Part shown: in pieces, positions 20,430 to 30,754 of the stretch
How positions within the stretch are numbered: position 1 is the stretch's first letter
Layout of the letters: each line of letters opens with the position of its first letter
Source: Akkermansiaceae bacterium
GTDB lineage: Bacteria > Verrucomicrobiota > Verrucomicrobiia > Verrucomicrobiales > Akkermansiaceae
NCBI GenBank assembly: GCA_022510805.1
Contig: JAFLSS010000002.1
Coordinates: forward strand, 21,675 to 85,674
DNA length: 64,000 nt
Direction: 5' to 3'
Made by a program: the position numbers and the translations under genes
Notes under the pieces: generated by a model
What the model was told of the DNA's origin: nothing
Seen by the model: only the letters and a program-made list of their open reading frames with translations
Databases searched by the model: none

Positions 20430-20885
20430 TTATAAAGAGGTGAGGTCTGTATAATATTGGAAAAAGGTGGTAACCGTGTAGATCAGGATAAGGAAGCTGA
20501 GCAACAGGAAGACAGGATCCTGCAGCGGGCGGCGGGCAGGGGTGTCACCCCGGCCTGTGCTCACGCTGGCCATGCTCACGCCTGCAAAGGCAAGCCATGT
20601 GAGGGCATACAGATTTTGGCACGCCGGGCTTTGCGCAAAGAGGGCTGTGTCTGCCTGTTTGCTGATAAAGTAGATGCTGTGCGGCAAGATGCTCAACACG
20701 GCGAACTCCGGGCGCAGCATCTGCGCGCGGTACAAACGCGCCCACACTATGCCCCATGTGGGCAGGATGAGCGCCGCCGCCACGACCAAGGCCCACGTGG
20801 CGCCCAGCTGCGCTTCCAGCAAGCGCCCGCAGCTCAGAAAAACGAGCAGGGGGGTGGACAGGTAGATGTAGGTGCGGCGTTCCAT
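20430..20885 (-). CDS. Hypothetical multi-TM protein
   Basis: MERRTYIYLSTPLLVFLSCGRLLEAQLGATWALVVAAALILPTWGIVW...; about 4 hydrophobic segments. Confidence 0.55.
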   Translation of the reverse strand: MERRTYIYLSTPLLVFLSCGRLLEAQLGATWALVVAAALILPTWGIVWARLYRAQMLRPEFAVLSILPHSIYFISKQADTALFAQSPACQNLYALTWLAFAGVSMASVSTGRGDTPARRPLQDPVFLLLSFLILIYTVTTFFQYYTDLTSL

Positions 20886-20910
20886 GTGGTGCTTGTTTAG
20901 CGTGTGCGGA

Positions 20911-21318
20911 TTAGCCTTCCCAGTGCCAGGAGATGGGCACTTCTATACCCGGGTGGAGGCTGTGCATGGCCGGGCTGCCCAGCGCACACTGCTCAAGCGC
21001 CTCGCGGTGCGGTGTGTCTGCGGGCAGGGGGAGGTGGATCTCTATGCTGATGCGTGCAATGCGGCGCGGGGCGGCGCTCATCTCCTTGGCCACCTCCAGG
21101 CGCATGCCTGCGAGATTCAGGCCGTGCTGCTCGGCATAGATGCCCATGATGGTGCTCATGCACGCGGCCGTGGCGGCGCACATGAGATCTGTGGGCGAAA
21201 AGGATTCGCCTTTGCCGTGGTTATCTACCGGGGCGTCTGTGCTCACCACGCTGCCGGACGGCCCGTGTTCTAAGCGACAATGCAAGCCGCCTTCGTATAC
21301 AATGCTGCACTTGACCAT
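20911..21318 (-). CDS. OsmC family protein
   Basis: GGESFSPTDLM-like GKGESFSPTDLMCAATAACMSTIMGIYAEQHG; C-terminal HREALEQCAL. Confidence 0.88.
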   Translation of the reverse strand: MVKCSIVYEGGLHCRLEHGPSGSVVSTDAPVDNHGKGESFSPTDLMCAATAACMSTIMGIYAEQHGLNLAGMRLEVAKEMSAAPRRIARISIEIHLPLPADTPHREALEQCALGSPAMHSLHPGIEVPISWHWEG

Positions 21319-21326
21319 ATGAGCGG

Positions 21327-21355
21327 ATATTACGCTATACGCCGCCGAACGTCAA
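21327..21355 (-). promoter_or_regulatory. sigma70-like promoter of osmC-like gene
   Basis: Reverse strand TTGACG (21355-21350), 17 bp, TAATAT (21332-21327), 8 nt before ATG. Confidence 0.6.
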
Positions 21356-21616
21356 GTTTGAAGTTCGTTTTTTCGCGCTGAATGCTTTTTATTTTTCACG
21401 AGCGCGCGCATGCGTGCAGTCGCACCACGCGCGCCGCAGAGCCGCCAACTCGGCTGCAAATTGTCTTTTCTTGCCGGAAGAATAGAAATATTATGCGCCG
21501 CACATCATGCTTCTAAAACAATGAAACAGAACATAAAAGCGCAAATTTACAACTTCGCATAATACATGTAATGCAAAATTATAAATGCGGATGACGCGCT
21601 CCTGCGGAGTTTCATC

Positions 21617-21644
21617 TTGCTATAGCGCGCTGGTGTGGTAGAAT
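21617..21644 (+). promoter_or_regulatory. Promoter of the ABC-2 cluster
   Basis: TTGCTA (21617-21622), 16 bp, TAGAAT (21639-21644), 12 nt before ATG. Confidence 0.45.
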
Positions 21645-21656
21645 AAAATCACCGCT

Positions 21657-22598
21657 ATGAGCATGGTCACCTCAGAACATTTGTACAAAACGTTTGGCAG
21701 ATTTTGCGCTGTGCGCGACGTGAGTTTCAGTGTTGAGAAAAGCGAGATTGTCGGTTTTCTCGGGCCGAATGGCGCGGGCAAGACAACTACGATGAAAATG
21801 CTCACCGGTTATTTGCCGCCCACAGCGGGCACGGCCAGCATCGCCGGATTCGATATATGCGATCATCCGCTGGAGGCTCGGCGGCACATGGGCTACATGC
21901 CGGAGAATGTGCCGCTCTATGATGACATGCGCGTGTATGAGTATCTGGCCTACCGGGCGCGGCTGAAGGGCTTGTATGGCAAATATGTGCGCGAACAGGT
22001 GGGCTATGTGATTGACCGCTGTGGCTTAGAGCCTAAGCGCAAGAACATGATCCACACACTCTCCAAGGGCTACCGGCAGCGCGTCGGCCTGGCAGATGCT
22101 CTGCTGGGCGAGCCGGAATTGCTCATTCTGGATGAGCCGACAAATGGCTTGGATCCGAATCAAATCCGCCAGATCCGCGAGCTGGTGCGCTCCCTTGCAG
22201 AGGAGCACACCGTCATCTTGTCGACCCACATTCTCAGCGAGGTGGAAATGATCTGCAACAAGGTGATTATCATAGACAACGGCGAGATCAAGGCGGCAGA
22301 TTCACCCGCCAACCTCACGCGCAACCTGCGCGCGGCCGGGCGTGTCTCGCTGGAGTACAAGGGCGAGCTGGAGCCGGTCATGAAGGCGCTTGGCGAGATC
22401 CCCGCCGTGAAAAAGATCATGTATGAGGGCACATTGCCGGGCGGCTGGCAGCGCTTGGTAGTGCGGGCTGAGCCCGGCACGGACACGCGTGAGAAAGCCG
22501 CCGCCATCATCGCGCAGCATGGGTTCCCCCTCCGGCATATATACCGCCACCAGCCCAGCCTGGAGGACGCCTTTGTCGAAATGACTCGCCACGATTAA
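21657..22598 (+). CDS. ABC transporter ATP-binding protein, GldA-like
   Basis: GFLGPNGAGKTTTMKMLTGYLPPTAGTASI; GYMPENVPLYDDM; LSKGYRQRVGLADALLGEPELLILDEPTNGLDP. Confidence 0.93.
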   Translation: MSMVTSEHLYKTFGRFCAVRDVSFSVEKSEIVGFLGPNGAGKTTTMKMLTGYLPPTAGTASIAGFDICDHPLEARRHMGYMPENVPLYDDMRVYEYLAYRARLKGLYGKYVREQVGYVIDRCGLEPKRKNMIHTLSKGYRQRVGLADALLGEPELLILDEPTNGLDPNQIRQIRELVRSLAEEHTVILSTHILSEVEMICNKVIIIDNGEIKAADSPANLTRNLRAAGRVSLEYKGELEPVMKALGEIPAVKKIMYEGTLPGGWQRLVVRAEPGTDTREKAAAIIAQHGFPLRHIYRHQPSLEDAFVEMTRHD

Positions 22599-22627
22599 CC
22601 CCCCTCCTCTCTTTATCCTGTTTTCTC

Positions 22628-23449
22628 ATGAGTGAAGAAAAAAAGATCAAACGCCGCACGAGTTACTTCGCGACCCTGCGCACCCTGTATGCCAAGGAGC
22701 TCAAGAGCTACCTCTGCACGCCCTTCGGGTGGGTCATCATGGGGTGCACGATGTTTTTGCTGGGCTATTGTCTGCAGAGCGTCATTGAGATCATGACCAA
22801 GGCCGCCACGGGCGAGAGTGTCACCTATTATCTGCTCAGCAACATTCATTTCTGGTTCTATTTCATCTTCATCTTCCCGCTCATCACCATGCGCAGCTTT
22901 GCGGAGGAAGAGCGGCAAGGCACGCTGGAGGGGCTGCTCACAGCGCCGGTATCCACCATGCAGATCGTGCTGGGCAAGTATTTGGCCACCTACACATTCT
23001 ACCTCCTCCTCTGGGTGCCGCTCCTGCTCTACCCGTGGATGAGCCGCGTGGCCAACATGTACACCGAGCTGCGCTACGGCATTGTCCCCGAGGGTGAGAT
23101 CACCTACCTGCTGGCAGATTGGTATGGCCCGCTGTGCATCTTGGCGCTCAGCGGCGCGTTCTTCATCGCCCTCGGCTTGCTGTGCTCAGCCATGACGCGC
23201 AGCCAGATCATCGCCGGCATCCTCTCCACCAGCCTCATGATTTCCTATTACTTCATGGGGCGCATCACCGAGCTGTGGGGTGAGTTCCGCGCCGCCCCTG
23301 CGTTTCACTACATTTCCTGCACCGAGCAGGTGAGCTCATTCTCCCGCGGCCTGCTGGACACGCGGCCCCTCGTGCTGTACCTGAGCCTCACCATCCTCAC
23401 CCTCGCGCTGGTCAAGCGCGTGGTGGATTACCGCCGCTGGACTCGCTAA
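22628..23449 (+). CDS. ABC-2 permease, GldF-like
   Basis: AKELKSYLCTPFGWVIMGCTMFLLGY...; PLITMRSFAEEERQGTLEGLLTAPVSTMQIVLGKY. Confidence 0.9.
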   Translation: MSEEKKIKRRTSYFATLRTLYAKELKSYLCTPFGWVIMGCTMFLLGYCLQSVIEIMTKAATGESVTYYLLSNIHFWFYFIFIFPLITMRSFAEEERQGTLEGLLTAPVSTMQIVLGKYLATYTFYLLLWVPLLLYPWMSRVANMYTELRYGIVPEGEITYLLADWYGPLCILALSGAFFIALGLLCSAMTRSQIIAGILSTSLMISYYFMGRITELWGEFRAAPAFHYISCTEQVSSFSRGLLDTRPLVLYLSLTILTLALVKRVVDYRRWTR

Positions 23450-23474
23450 CCCCCCCTACCCTTTCCTCCCTCTA

Positions 23475-25001
23475 ATGAGCAACAAACATACGGAAATCAA
23501 CCCTCAGGCACGCCGCCCCAAAGGCTCCCCGCTCGCGTGGGTGAACCTGCTGCTGCTGTCCATCATTGTGGTGGCGTGCAACTACATCGGCTGCAAAGAG
23601 TACTGGCGCCGGGACCTGACCGAGGATGAGCGCTACACCATCTCTGACCGCACGATCAATGTACTCACCAGTGAGCGCATCCAATCGCGCGAGACCCCGG
23701 TGCACATTATCTTCGCCTTCAGAAAATCAACTCAAAACTACCCGCGCATGTACAGCCTGCTGGAGGAATATGTGCGCTACGGCAAGGGCAAGATCGTGCT
23801 CGAGTGCTTTGACCCCATGCGCCAGCCCAACCGCGCCCGCGAAATATCCCAGATCTACGGTGTGGATTTCAAGCAGGATCTCTGCCTCATCGACGCCCGG
23901 CGTGATCCCTCAGTCTCCCTGCGCACCTTTGAGGAGGACAAGAGCGACCGCAAGCACGTGCGCATCCGCCCCGGTACTTCGTTCATTAAGTATGAAACCA
24001 TGCCGGACGAAACGCGCCGCGCGGTAGCGCTGATGATGGATGAGGTGGTGTGCGGCGCGATTGCCGAGGCGGTGGAGGGGGACATGCGCCACATGTACGT
24101 GGTGGAGGGCAAGGGCGGAGTCTCCCGAGATGACCAGACCCTGCTCGAAAACATCGGCCGCATTGTCAACCTGCTCAACATCCAGCTCTCGTGGATCAAC
24201 CTCTCCGCCGTCGACCGCGTGCCGGAGGATGCAGAGGGGCTCATCATCATCTCCCCCCGCGTGGACTTCACCGAGGATGAAATGGTCATTGTCAATGAGT
24301 TCTGGGAGCGCGAGCAAGGCCGCCGCGCGCTCTTTGTGGCGCTGGATCCCGACAACACGCAGCTCCCCCGCTTCTACCGCTTCCTGAGGTCTCAAGGCGT
24401 GCGCCCCAACAATGACCGTGTGCTCCTGCGCGACCGCAACCGCGCCTACTACGACATCTCCGCCGTCATCCCCAAAGGCCTGGAATGCACCAAGAGCTTC
24501 TGGCACAATACAACCCACCTCGAGGGGCACTCCATGTCCCTCACCCTGGAACACGGGGATGAAAACGAAGCCACCCTGCGCCGCCTGACCACCTACCCCG
24601 TGCTCATGACCACGGCAGATTATTATGGTGAGACAAATGCCACGCGCGCGCCGAAGTATGACCCGCAGGAGGACAAGCCGGGGCCGCTGTGCCTGGCCGC
24701 AGCTGTGACCAAGGGCTCGCCCAAATCACCCAATGATCTCTCCACCATGCTCGTGCTGGCCAATACAGATATACTCCGCCGTGAAAAAACGCGCGCGGAG
24801 CAGCTGGACTACCTGCACACGCTGTGGGCCTGGATGAGCAACCGCCCGGAATACGGCGGCAAAAGCTCCAACCAAGACCTCACGATGAAACTCGATCTCA
24901 ACCGCCACTCGCGCCACGTGATCGAGTACCTCACCCTCATCATCATGCCGCTCTTTGCGTTCCTGATCGCTCTGATGCTCTGGCATACCCGCCGCCATTG
25001 A
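23475..25001 (+). CDS. GldG-like ABC transport-associated protein
   Basis: N-terminal TM, RRDLTEDERYTISDRTINVL, terminal TM; position after GldF-like gene. Confidence 0.8.
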   Translation: MSNKHTEINPQARRPKGSPLAWVNLLLLSIIVVACNYIGCKEYWRRDLTEDERYTISDRTINVLTSERIQSRETPVHIIFAFRKSTQNYPRMYSLLEEYVRYGKGKIVLECFDPMRQPNRAREISQIYGVDFKQDLCLIDARRDPSVSLRTFEEDKSDRKHVRIRPGTSFIKYETMPDETRRAVALMMDEVVCGAIAEAVEGDMRHMYVVEGKGGVSRDDQTLLENIGRIVNLLNIQLSWINLSAVDRVPEDAEGLIIISPRVDFTEDEMVIVNEFWEREQGRRALFVALDPDNTQLPRFYRFLRSQGVRPNNDRVLLRDRNRAYYDISAVIPKGLECTKSFWHNTTHLEGHSMSLTLEHGDENEATLRRLTTYPVLMTTADYYGETNATRAPKYDPQEDKPGPLCLAAAVTKGSPKSPNDLSTMLVLANTDILRREKTRAEQLDYLHTLWAWMSNRPEYGGKSSNQDLTMKLDLNRHSRHVIEYLTLIIMPLFAFLIALMLWHTRRH

Positions 25002-25022
25002 TTCGCGCCCCAGTTTCGCCAA

Positions 25023-27254
25023 ATGAGAAAATCTCTCTCTACCATCATCCTGTTTCTGCTGGCTGTGCTGAGTGCCACCGCCGCCATCTTCTTGGCGAGA
25101 GACGGCAGCTTGGCGCGGCTCACGGGCTGGTATCATTTTCGCCCGGGCATGACTCTCTTCCCGAGCGAAAACCTGAACCGCCTCAAATATGTGGACTGGA
25201 TGCGCATCCGCGACTTGCACGACACCATTGAGTGTGAGCGCGATGCAAAAGGCGCCTGGTGGATTGTCAGCCCATTCCGGGACCGCATGTCTGCGGAGGC
25301 GGCTCAGTATATCATAGCATTCACGGCGCAGGCGCGCGTGGTTGACACCCTGCCCCTCAATCGCACCACGCGTGCGAGCCTCCGCGAGTTCGGCGTGGAT
25401 ACCGTGCCGCACACCATCACGCTCAAGGTGCCCACAGGCAATGGCGAGCGCACAACCGTGGCGCGCTACACACTCGGCAGCGCCTCCCCCTGGCTGGCCG
25501 ACACCGAGAACGGCGAAGCCGTGCTGCCCACCTCCTACCTGCGCACCGATTATTACGGCCGTGACAAGCGCATCCACGTGGTGCGCGGCAATATCTTGGC
25601 CATCTTCAAAAACGGCCTCCAAGGCCTGCGCGACCCGCACCCCCTCAATATGGAGGAGGAGGCCATCCGCTCCATCACCATCTCCCGCCAGGGAGAAGCA
25701 GACATCTCCCTCACCCGGGCAAGCGCCCAGTCCCCCTGGGCCATCATCTCACCCATCTTCACCGAAGCCGAGCAGGATTACGTGAGCTCCCTCATTGCCA
25801 ACCTCCTGCGCCTCAAGGCCACACGCATCGACGCCGCAGCAGATATCGAGCTGCCCGCAGAGCCAACCATGCGCATGCAGTTTTCTCTGGAAGATGGCCA
25901 AGAGCGCACGCTCTGCATCTACGCCCCCTTTGCCGCCCCCTCGGCAGATGGGCAAAGAGTCTGCTACGCCACCGTGGATGACCGCCCCGTGGTGCTCACC
26001 CTGCCGTGGGAGCCGCGCTTGCACCGCAAGGGGGACTACGCCGAGCTGGTGAACGCCATCCTGGCGCTGCCCGTGCTGCCCTCAGCAGTGCAAGCACGCC
26101 TGCAAAGCGCCAATGAAACCACCTACCTCTCGGATCTCCGGCTGAGCCTGTCAGAGCTGCGCTCGCCGAGGCTCACCAATATCAACCCGCAGGACATCGA
26201 CCGCGTCTACATCAGCTCCCGCTTCTACCCCTACCCCGTGCGCCTGCTGCTCATCCCGGGGGAAGTCAAGTCCAAGGCGCCGGATATCTGGATGTGCTCC
26301 GCCGCCGGCCACCGCTTTGAAACAGCGGACATGGAGCTGGTCACCTCGTTCCTCAAGAACCTGAGCTCCATACCCGTGGCCGGCTTCGTGGCAGATTACC
26401 CCTTCGGCCACGACGCGCAGGAAGGTATCCGCAAATACGGGCTGAACAACCCGGACTACGTGCTCCTCCTCCGCCCCCGGGAGTGCTCTGCCCGCGCCAT
26501 CCTCTTCGGCGTGGATCTGCCGCTGGTCAAGGACCGCGCTTCCCGCACATTCTTTTTCAAGCGCTACCACGACACCGGAGAAACATACTGGGTGGCCATG
26601 GAGCAGGGCATAAACTCCATCTTCCGCCTCAGCCCCAAGATGACGAGCCGCTTCACCTTCTCCCAAGAGAGCTGGAAGAACCGCCAGCTGATGCAATTCT
26701 CCATCTCCTCGCTGCGCACGCTCACTCTGAATTATCAGCGCGCCCCCCTCGTGCTGCACTATGACTACATCGGCGAATCGTGGGAGGGCACGCTCGGCGA
26801 TGAGGACATCTCCCTGCGCATCAACCCCTACCGCACCAATTACTACTTGCGCCACCTGCAAAATATCCGCGTGAAGCAGTGGCTGGAACCGCAGGATGAA
26901 GAAGCCCTGACAGAGCTGGCCACCCCGGCCTTCAGCGTGAAGCTCGACCTGGAATCTGTCGTGTATTCCGAGCAGGAGGGCCTCATCATCAGCCAGCATG
27001 ATGACACCACAGCCCCGCGCAGCGCATCAGAGGTGAAGCCCCTGCTCGAGGGCTCCAGCGAGCTCGACCGCGCTTTCGAAAACCTAGTCTCCGATGATCG
27101 CAAGGTGGAGAAGCGCACCATCACGCTCGAAATCTCCCCCTCGCGTGTCAAATCCTCCAAGCCCTTCTTCTACGGGCGCATCCGCGAAACAGGTGAGCTG
27201 TTCATCCTCTCGTATGATGATGCCCAAAGCCTTGGCGCCAGCCTTCTCGATTAA
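25023..27254 (+). CDS. DUF4340-like envelope protein
   Basis: N-terminal TM then repeats of the form TDYYGRDKRIHVVRG...LRDPHPL; conserved position downstream of GldAFG-like genes. Confidence 0.6.
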   Translation: MRKSLSTIILFLLAVLSATAAIFLARDGSLARLTGWYHFRPGMTLFPSENLNRLKYVDWMRIRDLHDTIECERDAKGAWWIVSPFRDRMSAEAAQYIIAFTAQARVVDTLPLNRTTRASLREFGVDTVPHTITLKVPTGNGERTTVARYTLGSASPWLADTENGEAVLPTSYLRTDYYGRDKRIHVVRGNILAIFKNGLQGLRDPHPLNMEEEAIRSITISRQGEADISLTRASAQSPWAIISPIFTEAEQDYVSSLIANLLRLKATRIDAAADIELPAEPTMRMQFSLEDGQERTLCIYAPFAAPSADGQRVCYATVDDRPVVLTLPWEPRLHRKGDYAELVNAILALPVLPSAVQARLQSANETTYLSDLRLSLSELRSPRLTNINPQDIDRVYISSRFYPYPVRLLLIPGEVKSKAPDIWMCSAAGHRFETADMELVTSFLKNLSSIPVAGFVADYPFGHDAQEGIRKYGLNNPDYVLLLRPRECSARAILFGVDLPLVKDRASRTFFFKRYHDTGETYWVAMEQGINSIFRLSPKMTSRFTFSQESWKNRQLMQFSISSLRTLTLNYQRAPLVLHYDYIGESWEGTLGDEDISLRINPYRTNYYLRHLQNIRVKQWLEPQDEEALTELATPAFSVKLDLESVVYSEQEGLIISQHDDTTAPRSASEVKPLLEGSSELDRAFENLVSDDRKVEKRTITLEISPSRVKSSKPFFYGRIRETGELFILSYDDAQSLGASLLD

Positions 27255-27263
27255 ACTAATAAA

Positions 27264-29267
27264 ATGAAACTGAAATCCCTATACTACGCATTAGCGGCTT
27301 GTGCGGCATTTGCCTCTGCTGCCGATAAGACCCCGCCCCCGCCTGCGCCCTATGGTGCCGTGCCCACCAAACAGCAGGTCGACTGGCTGCGCATGGAGTG
27401 GTACGCCTTCGTCCATTTCGGCATCAATACATACACCAACAAAGAATGGGGATACGGAGATGAGAACCCCAAGCTCTTTAACCCCACGGACTTTGATGCT
27501 GAAGCCATTGTCTCCACTTTCAAAAAAGCGGGCATGAGCGGGATGATTTACACCGCCAAGCACCACGACGGCTTCTGCCTCTGGCCCACCAAAACGACCA
27601 AGCACAACATCACCCAATCCCCGTGGAAAAATGGCAAGGGCGATGTGGTGCGGGAGTTTGCCAATGCCTGCGCCAAATACAACTTCAAGTTCGGCACCTA
27701 CCTCTCCCCGTGGGATCGCAACCACGCAGAGTACGGCCGCCCGGGGTATCTGGATGCCTACTACGCCCAGATCACCGAGCTGCTCACCAACTACGGCCCC
27801 ATCTTTGAAATATGGTTTGACGGCGCCAACGGGGGCGATGGCTACTACGGCGGCGCTAAAGAAAAGCGCAGCATCGGCAAGAGTGAGCAGTATTACAATT
27901 TCCCCAAAGTCGTGCGCATGATCCGCAAGCTTCAGCCCAACTGCATCATCTGGGGCGCCGCGCTGAATGGAGATGTCACCTGGGGCGGCTCTGAGCAAGG
28001 CTTTATTGCCGACCGCTTCCTCCCGGTGCGCAATATCATCTCGCGCAGCGACAAGGGCGCACCCGAAGTGGGCCCCTGGTACCACCGCGACTCCGGCAAG
28101 CTTCTCTCCGATGATGCGGCGGCCAAATTCAAAAACAAAGAGCTCCTGGAAAAGTGGGTCTCCCTGGAGGCTGATACCACCATCAACGCCAGCGGCTGGT
28201 TCTGGCACCCCAACTCCGCCAAGCGTGTCAAGTCCCCGCAAGTGCTGATGGACCGCTACATGCGCAGCGTGGGTGTGGGCGCCAACCTCATCCTCAACGT
28301 GGCGCCGGGCCGCAATGGCCGCTTGGATGAGGCCGATGTGCACAGCCTGCTCGTCTTCGGCGAGATGCGCCGCCGCCTGCTGGCCAAGGACTTCGCGCGG
28401 AGCGCCAAGGTGAAAGCGAGTGAGGTGCGCGCCAACTCACCGGCCTATGCCGGGGATCGGGTGACGGATGGCGACATCGAATCCTACTGGTGCCCGAATG
28501 ATGGCACCCGCACGGGCGAACTCGAGCTCACCCTGAAGGCACCCGCCACGTTTGACGTGGTGCGCCTGCGTGAGCAAATCCGCCTCGGGCGCCGTGTCAA
28601 CGCTTTCCAAGTAGACATCTGGGACGGGGATAAGTGGACCACCGTGATATCGGACGGCGCGACCATCGGCAACCAGATCATGAAGAAACTGCCGCAGCCT
28701 GTCACCACGAAGAAGGTGCGGGTGCGCATCACCGATGCCCGCGCCTGCCCCTGCATCAGTGAGGTGTCCCTGCTCCGCATGCCGGATGCAAACGAGGTGC
28801 AGATCAGCGATGTCAAGCCGGACTCGGCAGAGGGTGATGACCTGCCCCTCCTGAGCCGCAAGGGCTGGACAAGCCTCAGCGCCAAGGGCGCCGCCGCGCT
28901 GGATGACAAGCCGGAGACTTTCTGGAGCGCCAAGCGCCCGGATGACAAAGGCCATGCTTCCCTTGTGGTTGATATGGGGAAAGAGGTCATGGTGAAAGGC
29001 TTCACCTACCTTCCCCGCCAAGATGGCAAGCTCGATAACATGACAGATCGCTACCGCTTTGAGGTGAGTTCGGACGGCAAAAAATGGAAAAAGATGTACG
29101 AGGGTGAGTTCTCCAACATCGAGGCCAACCCCATCGAGCTCTACATCTATGAGGAAGGCAAGCTGGAGAAGGCTCGCTTCTTCCGACTCATCGGCCTGCA
29201 CGCCCTGCGGGGCACAGGCGCCTCTGCGGCAGAGGTGAAAATCATCGGTCACCCGGCAGGCAAATAA
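27264..29267 (+). CDS. Secreted GH29 alpha-L-fucosidase with C-terminal F5/8 type C-like domains
   Basis: Signal peptide; WYAFVHFGINTYTNKEWGYG; KHHDGFCLWPTKTTKHNITQSPWKNGKGDVV; PIFEIWFDGANG; C-terminal SYWCPNDGTRTGELELTL and ETFWSAKRPDDKGHASLVVDMGKE. Confidence 0.93.
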   Translation: MKLKSLYYALAACAAFASAADKTPPPPAPYGAVPTKQQVDWLRMEWYAFVHFGINTYTNKEWGYGDENPKLFNPTDFDAEAIVSTFKKAGMSGMIYTAKHHDGFCLWPTKTTKHNITQSPWKNGKGDVVREFANACAKYNFKFGTYLSPWDRNHAEYGRPGYLDAYYAQITELLTNYGPIFEIWFDGANGGDGYYGGAKEKRSIGKSEQYYNFPKVVRMIRKLQPNCIIWGAALNGDVTWGGSEQGFIADRFLPVRNIISRSDKGAPEVGPWYHRDSGKLLSDDAAAKFKNKELLEKWVSLEADTTINASGWFWHPNSAKRVKSPQVLMDRYMRSVGVGANLILNVAPGRNGRLDEADVHSLLVFGEMRRRLLAKDFARSAKVKASEVRANSPAYAGDRVTDGDIESYWCPNDGTRTGELELTLKAPATFDVVRLREQIRLGRRVNAFQVDIWDGDKWTTVISDGATIGNQIMKKLPQPVTTKKVRVRITDARACPCISEVSLLRMPDANEVQISDVKPDSAEGDDLPLLSRKGWTSLSAKGAAALDDKPETFWSAKRPDDKGHASLVVDMGKEVMVKGFTYLPRQDGKLDNMTDRYRFEVSSDGKKWKKMYEGEFSNIEANPIELYIYEEGKLEKARFFRLIGLHALRGTGASAAEVKIIGHPAGK

Positions 29268-29273
29268 TCCATC

Positions 29274-30125
29274 ATGTGGGCTTGGAAGAAATATATCCAT
29301 GCTGAGCAAGAAGCTGAGTGGCAAGAGCGGCTGGCAGACTTCCCCTGGGCCGTCATCACTGCTCAGCCGCAGGCAAAGCGGCTCCTCATTGAAGTATACG
29401 ATGAGGAGCCGGCCAAGCTGCTGGCCCTATACTCCGGCTTTGGCGGTAGCTGCTCCCCGGTGGAGGAAAAAGACTGGGTAGCCGCCACTGCGCCGGAAAA
29501 CACGCCCCCTCTCCTCATCCGTGATCGCCTCGTCATCGCGGCTTCGCCTGAGCAGCTCGCCGAGCTGCAGCAGCGTTACCCGCGCCGCGTGGTGCTCTGC
29601 TTCCCGGCGGAGATGGCCTTCGGCACCGGCAATCACGCCACCACTTCGACCTGCCTGCGCATGCTGTGTGATGAGGCGGCGCAGCGCCCCCGCGGCGCGT
29701 GGCGGCTCATTGATGCCGGCTGCGGCACAGGCGTGCTGGGGCTGGCCGGTGTGAGGCTCGGCGCACAGTGCGGCATCTGTTATGATTATGACCCTGTGGC
29801 GGTGGAGATTGCGGCTCGCAATTTCGAGCGCAACGGCGGCGCGGAGCAGCTGCAGCTCTTTCAGGCAGATGTCTTTGAGTGGGCGCCTCGCGAGGAGGAA
29901 AAGGCGGATGTGCTGGTGGCCAATCTCTTCGCCACAATTCTGCAGCGCGCCTTCCCCCGCCTGAAAGCCTGCCTGGCCGGGCCGCAGAGTGTGCTCATTG
30001 TCTCAGGCATCTTGCGCGAGCAGGCGGAGGACACTCTCTCGGCGGCGCGTGAAGCCGGGTTTGAGCTTGTGAAAAAAGTGGCCTCCGGCAAGTGGGTCAC
30101 CATGAAACTCATCCCTTGCGCATGA
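29274..30125 (+). CDS. prmA: Ribosomal protein L11 methyltransferase
   Basis: AFGTGNHATTSTCLRML; LIDAGCGTGVLGLAGVRLGA; ADVLVANLFATILQ. Confidence 0.92.
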   Translation: MWAWKKYIHAEQEAEWQERLADFPWAVITAQPQAKRLLIEVYDEEPAKLLALYSGFGGSCSPVEEKDWVAATAPENTPPLLIRDRLVIAASPEQLAELQQRYPRRVVLCFPAEMAFGTGNHATTSTCLRMLCDEAAQRPRGAWRLIDAGCGTGVLGLAGVRLGAQCGICYDYDPVAVEIAARNFERNGGAEQLQLFQADVFEWAPREEEKADVLVANLFATILQRAFPRLKACLAGPQSVLIVSGILREQAEDTLSAAREAGFELVKKVASGKWVTMKLIPCA

Positions 30126-30739
30126 ATATCTTAGCCATCGAGTGCTCTTCCTCTCACGCTTCTCTCTGCCTCGCGGGGGATGCAGCCTATGCCGCAGAGT
30201 GGGATGCCGTGCGCAACCACGATGCCTTCCTCTTCCCCGCCTTGCGCGGGGCGCTCGCGCTCGCCTCTCCGCAGCTCATTCTCGTGGGCTCAGGGCCCGG
30301 CAGCTACGGCGGCGTCCGCGTGGCGCTGGCAGCAGCCGCCGGAGTGGGGCTGGTGCACCGCGCGCGCGTGGTCGCCCTCTGCTCGTGGGATGCGCTGGCT
30401 GAGGGGCGCGCCTCCATCCTCTCTGATGCCAAGCGCGGCGGCTGGGCGCTCCGCTCCCCCTCCGGCCGGCTGGAGGTGCTCGACACCCCGGAAGTGCAAG
30501 CGCGCGTGGCCGCCGGTGAGCTGATATGGTCTGTCGAGCCTGAGAGCACGCTTGCCCGGGCTGGCCTACACCTCCCCCGCACCGGCTTAGTGCCTACAGC
30601 ACAGGGGCTTGTGACAACATGGCAAAGCCTGAGCGCGGCCGAGCAAGAGGCGCGCGCCGCAGCGCCGGCAGAGCCCATCTATGTGCGCCCGCCGCACATC
30701 ACCACCCCTACCCGCAAGCCCTGGGAAATCCCGCACTAA
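30122..30739 (+). CDS. tsaB: tRNA threonylcarbamoyladenosine biosynthesis protein TsaB
   Basis: MNILAIECSSSHASLCLAG; GSGPGSYGGVRVALAAAAG; ATGA overlap with prmA. Confidence 0.88.
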   Translation: MNILAIECSSSHASLCLAGDAAYAAEWDAVRNHDAFLFPALRGALALASPQLILVGSGPGSYGGVRVALAAAAGVGLVHRARVVALCSWDALAEGRASILSDAKRGGWALRSPSGRLEVLDTPEVQARVAAGELIWSVEPESTLARAGLHLPRTGLVPTAQGLVTTWQSLSAAEQEARAAAPAEPIYVRPPHITTPTRKPWEIPH

Positions 30740-30754
30740 CTCCCCCTTTTCCCC

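Noticed and set aside
22026-22229. Q-loop substitution in the GldA-like ATPase (YMPEN)
   Set aside because: As far as I recall, this E in place of Q is typical of the GldA-like family, so not treated as unusual.
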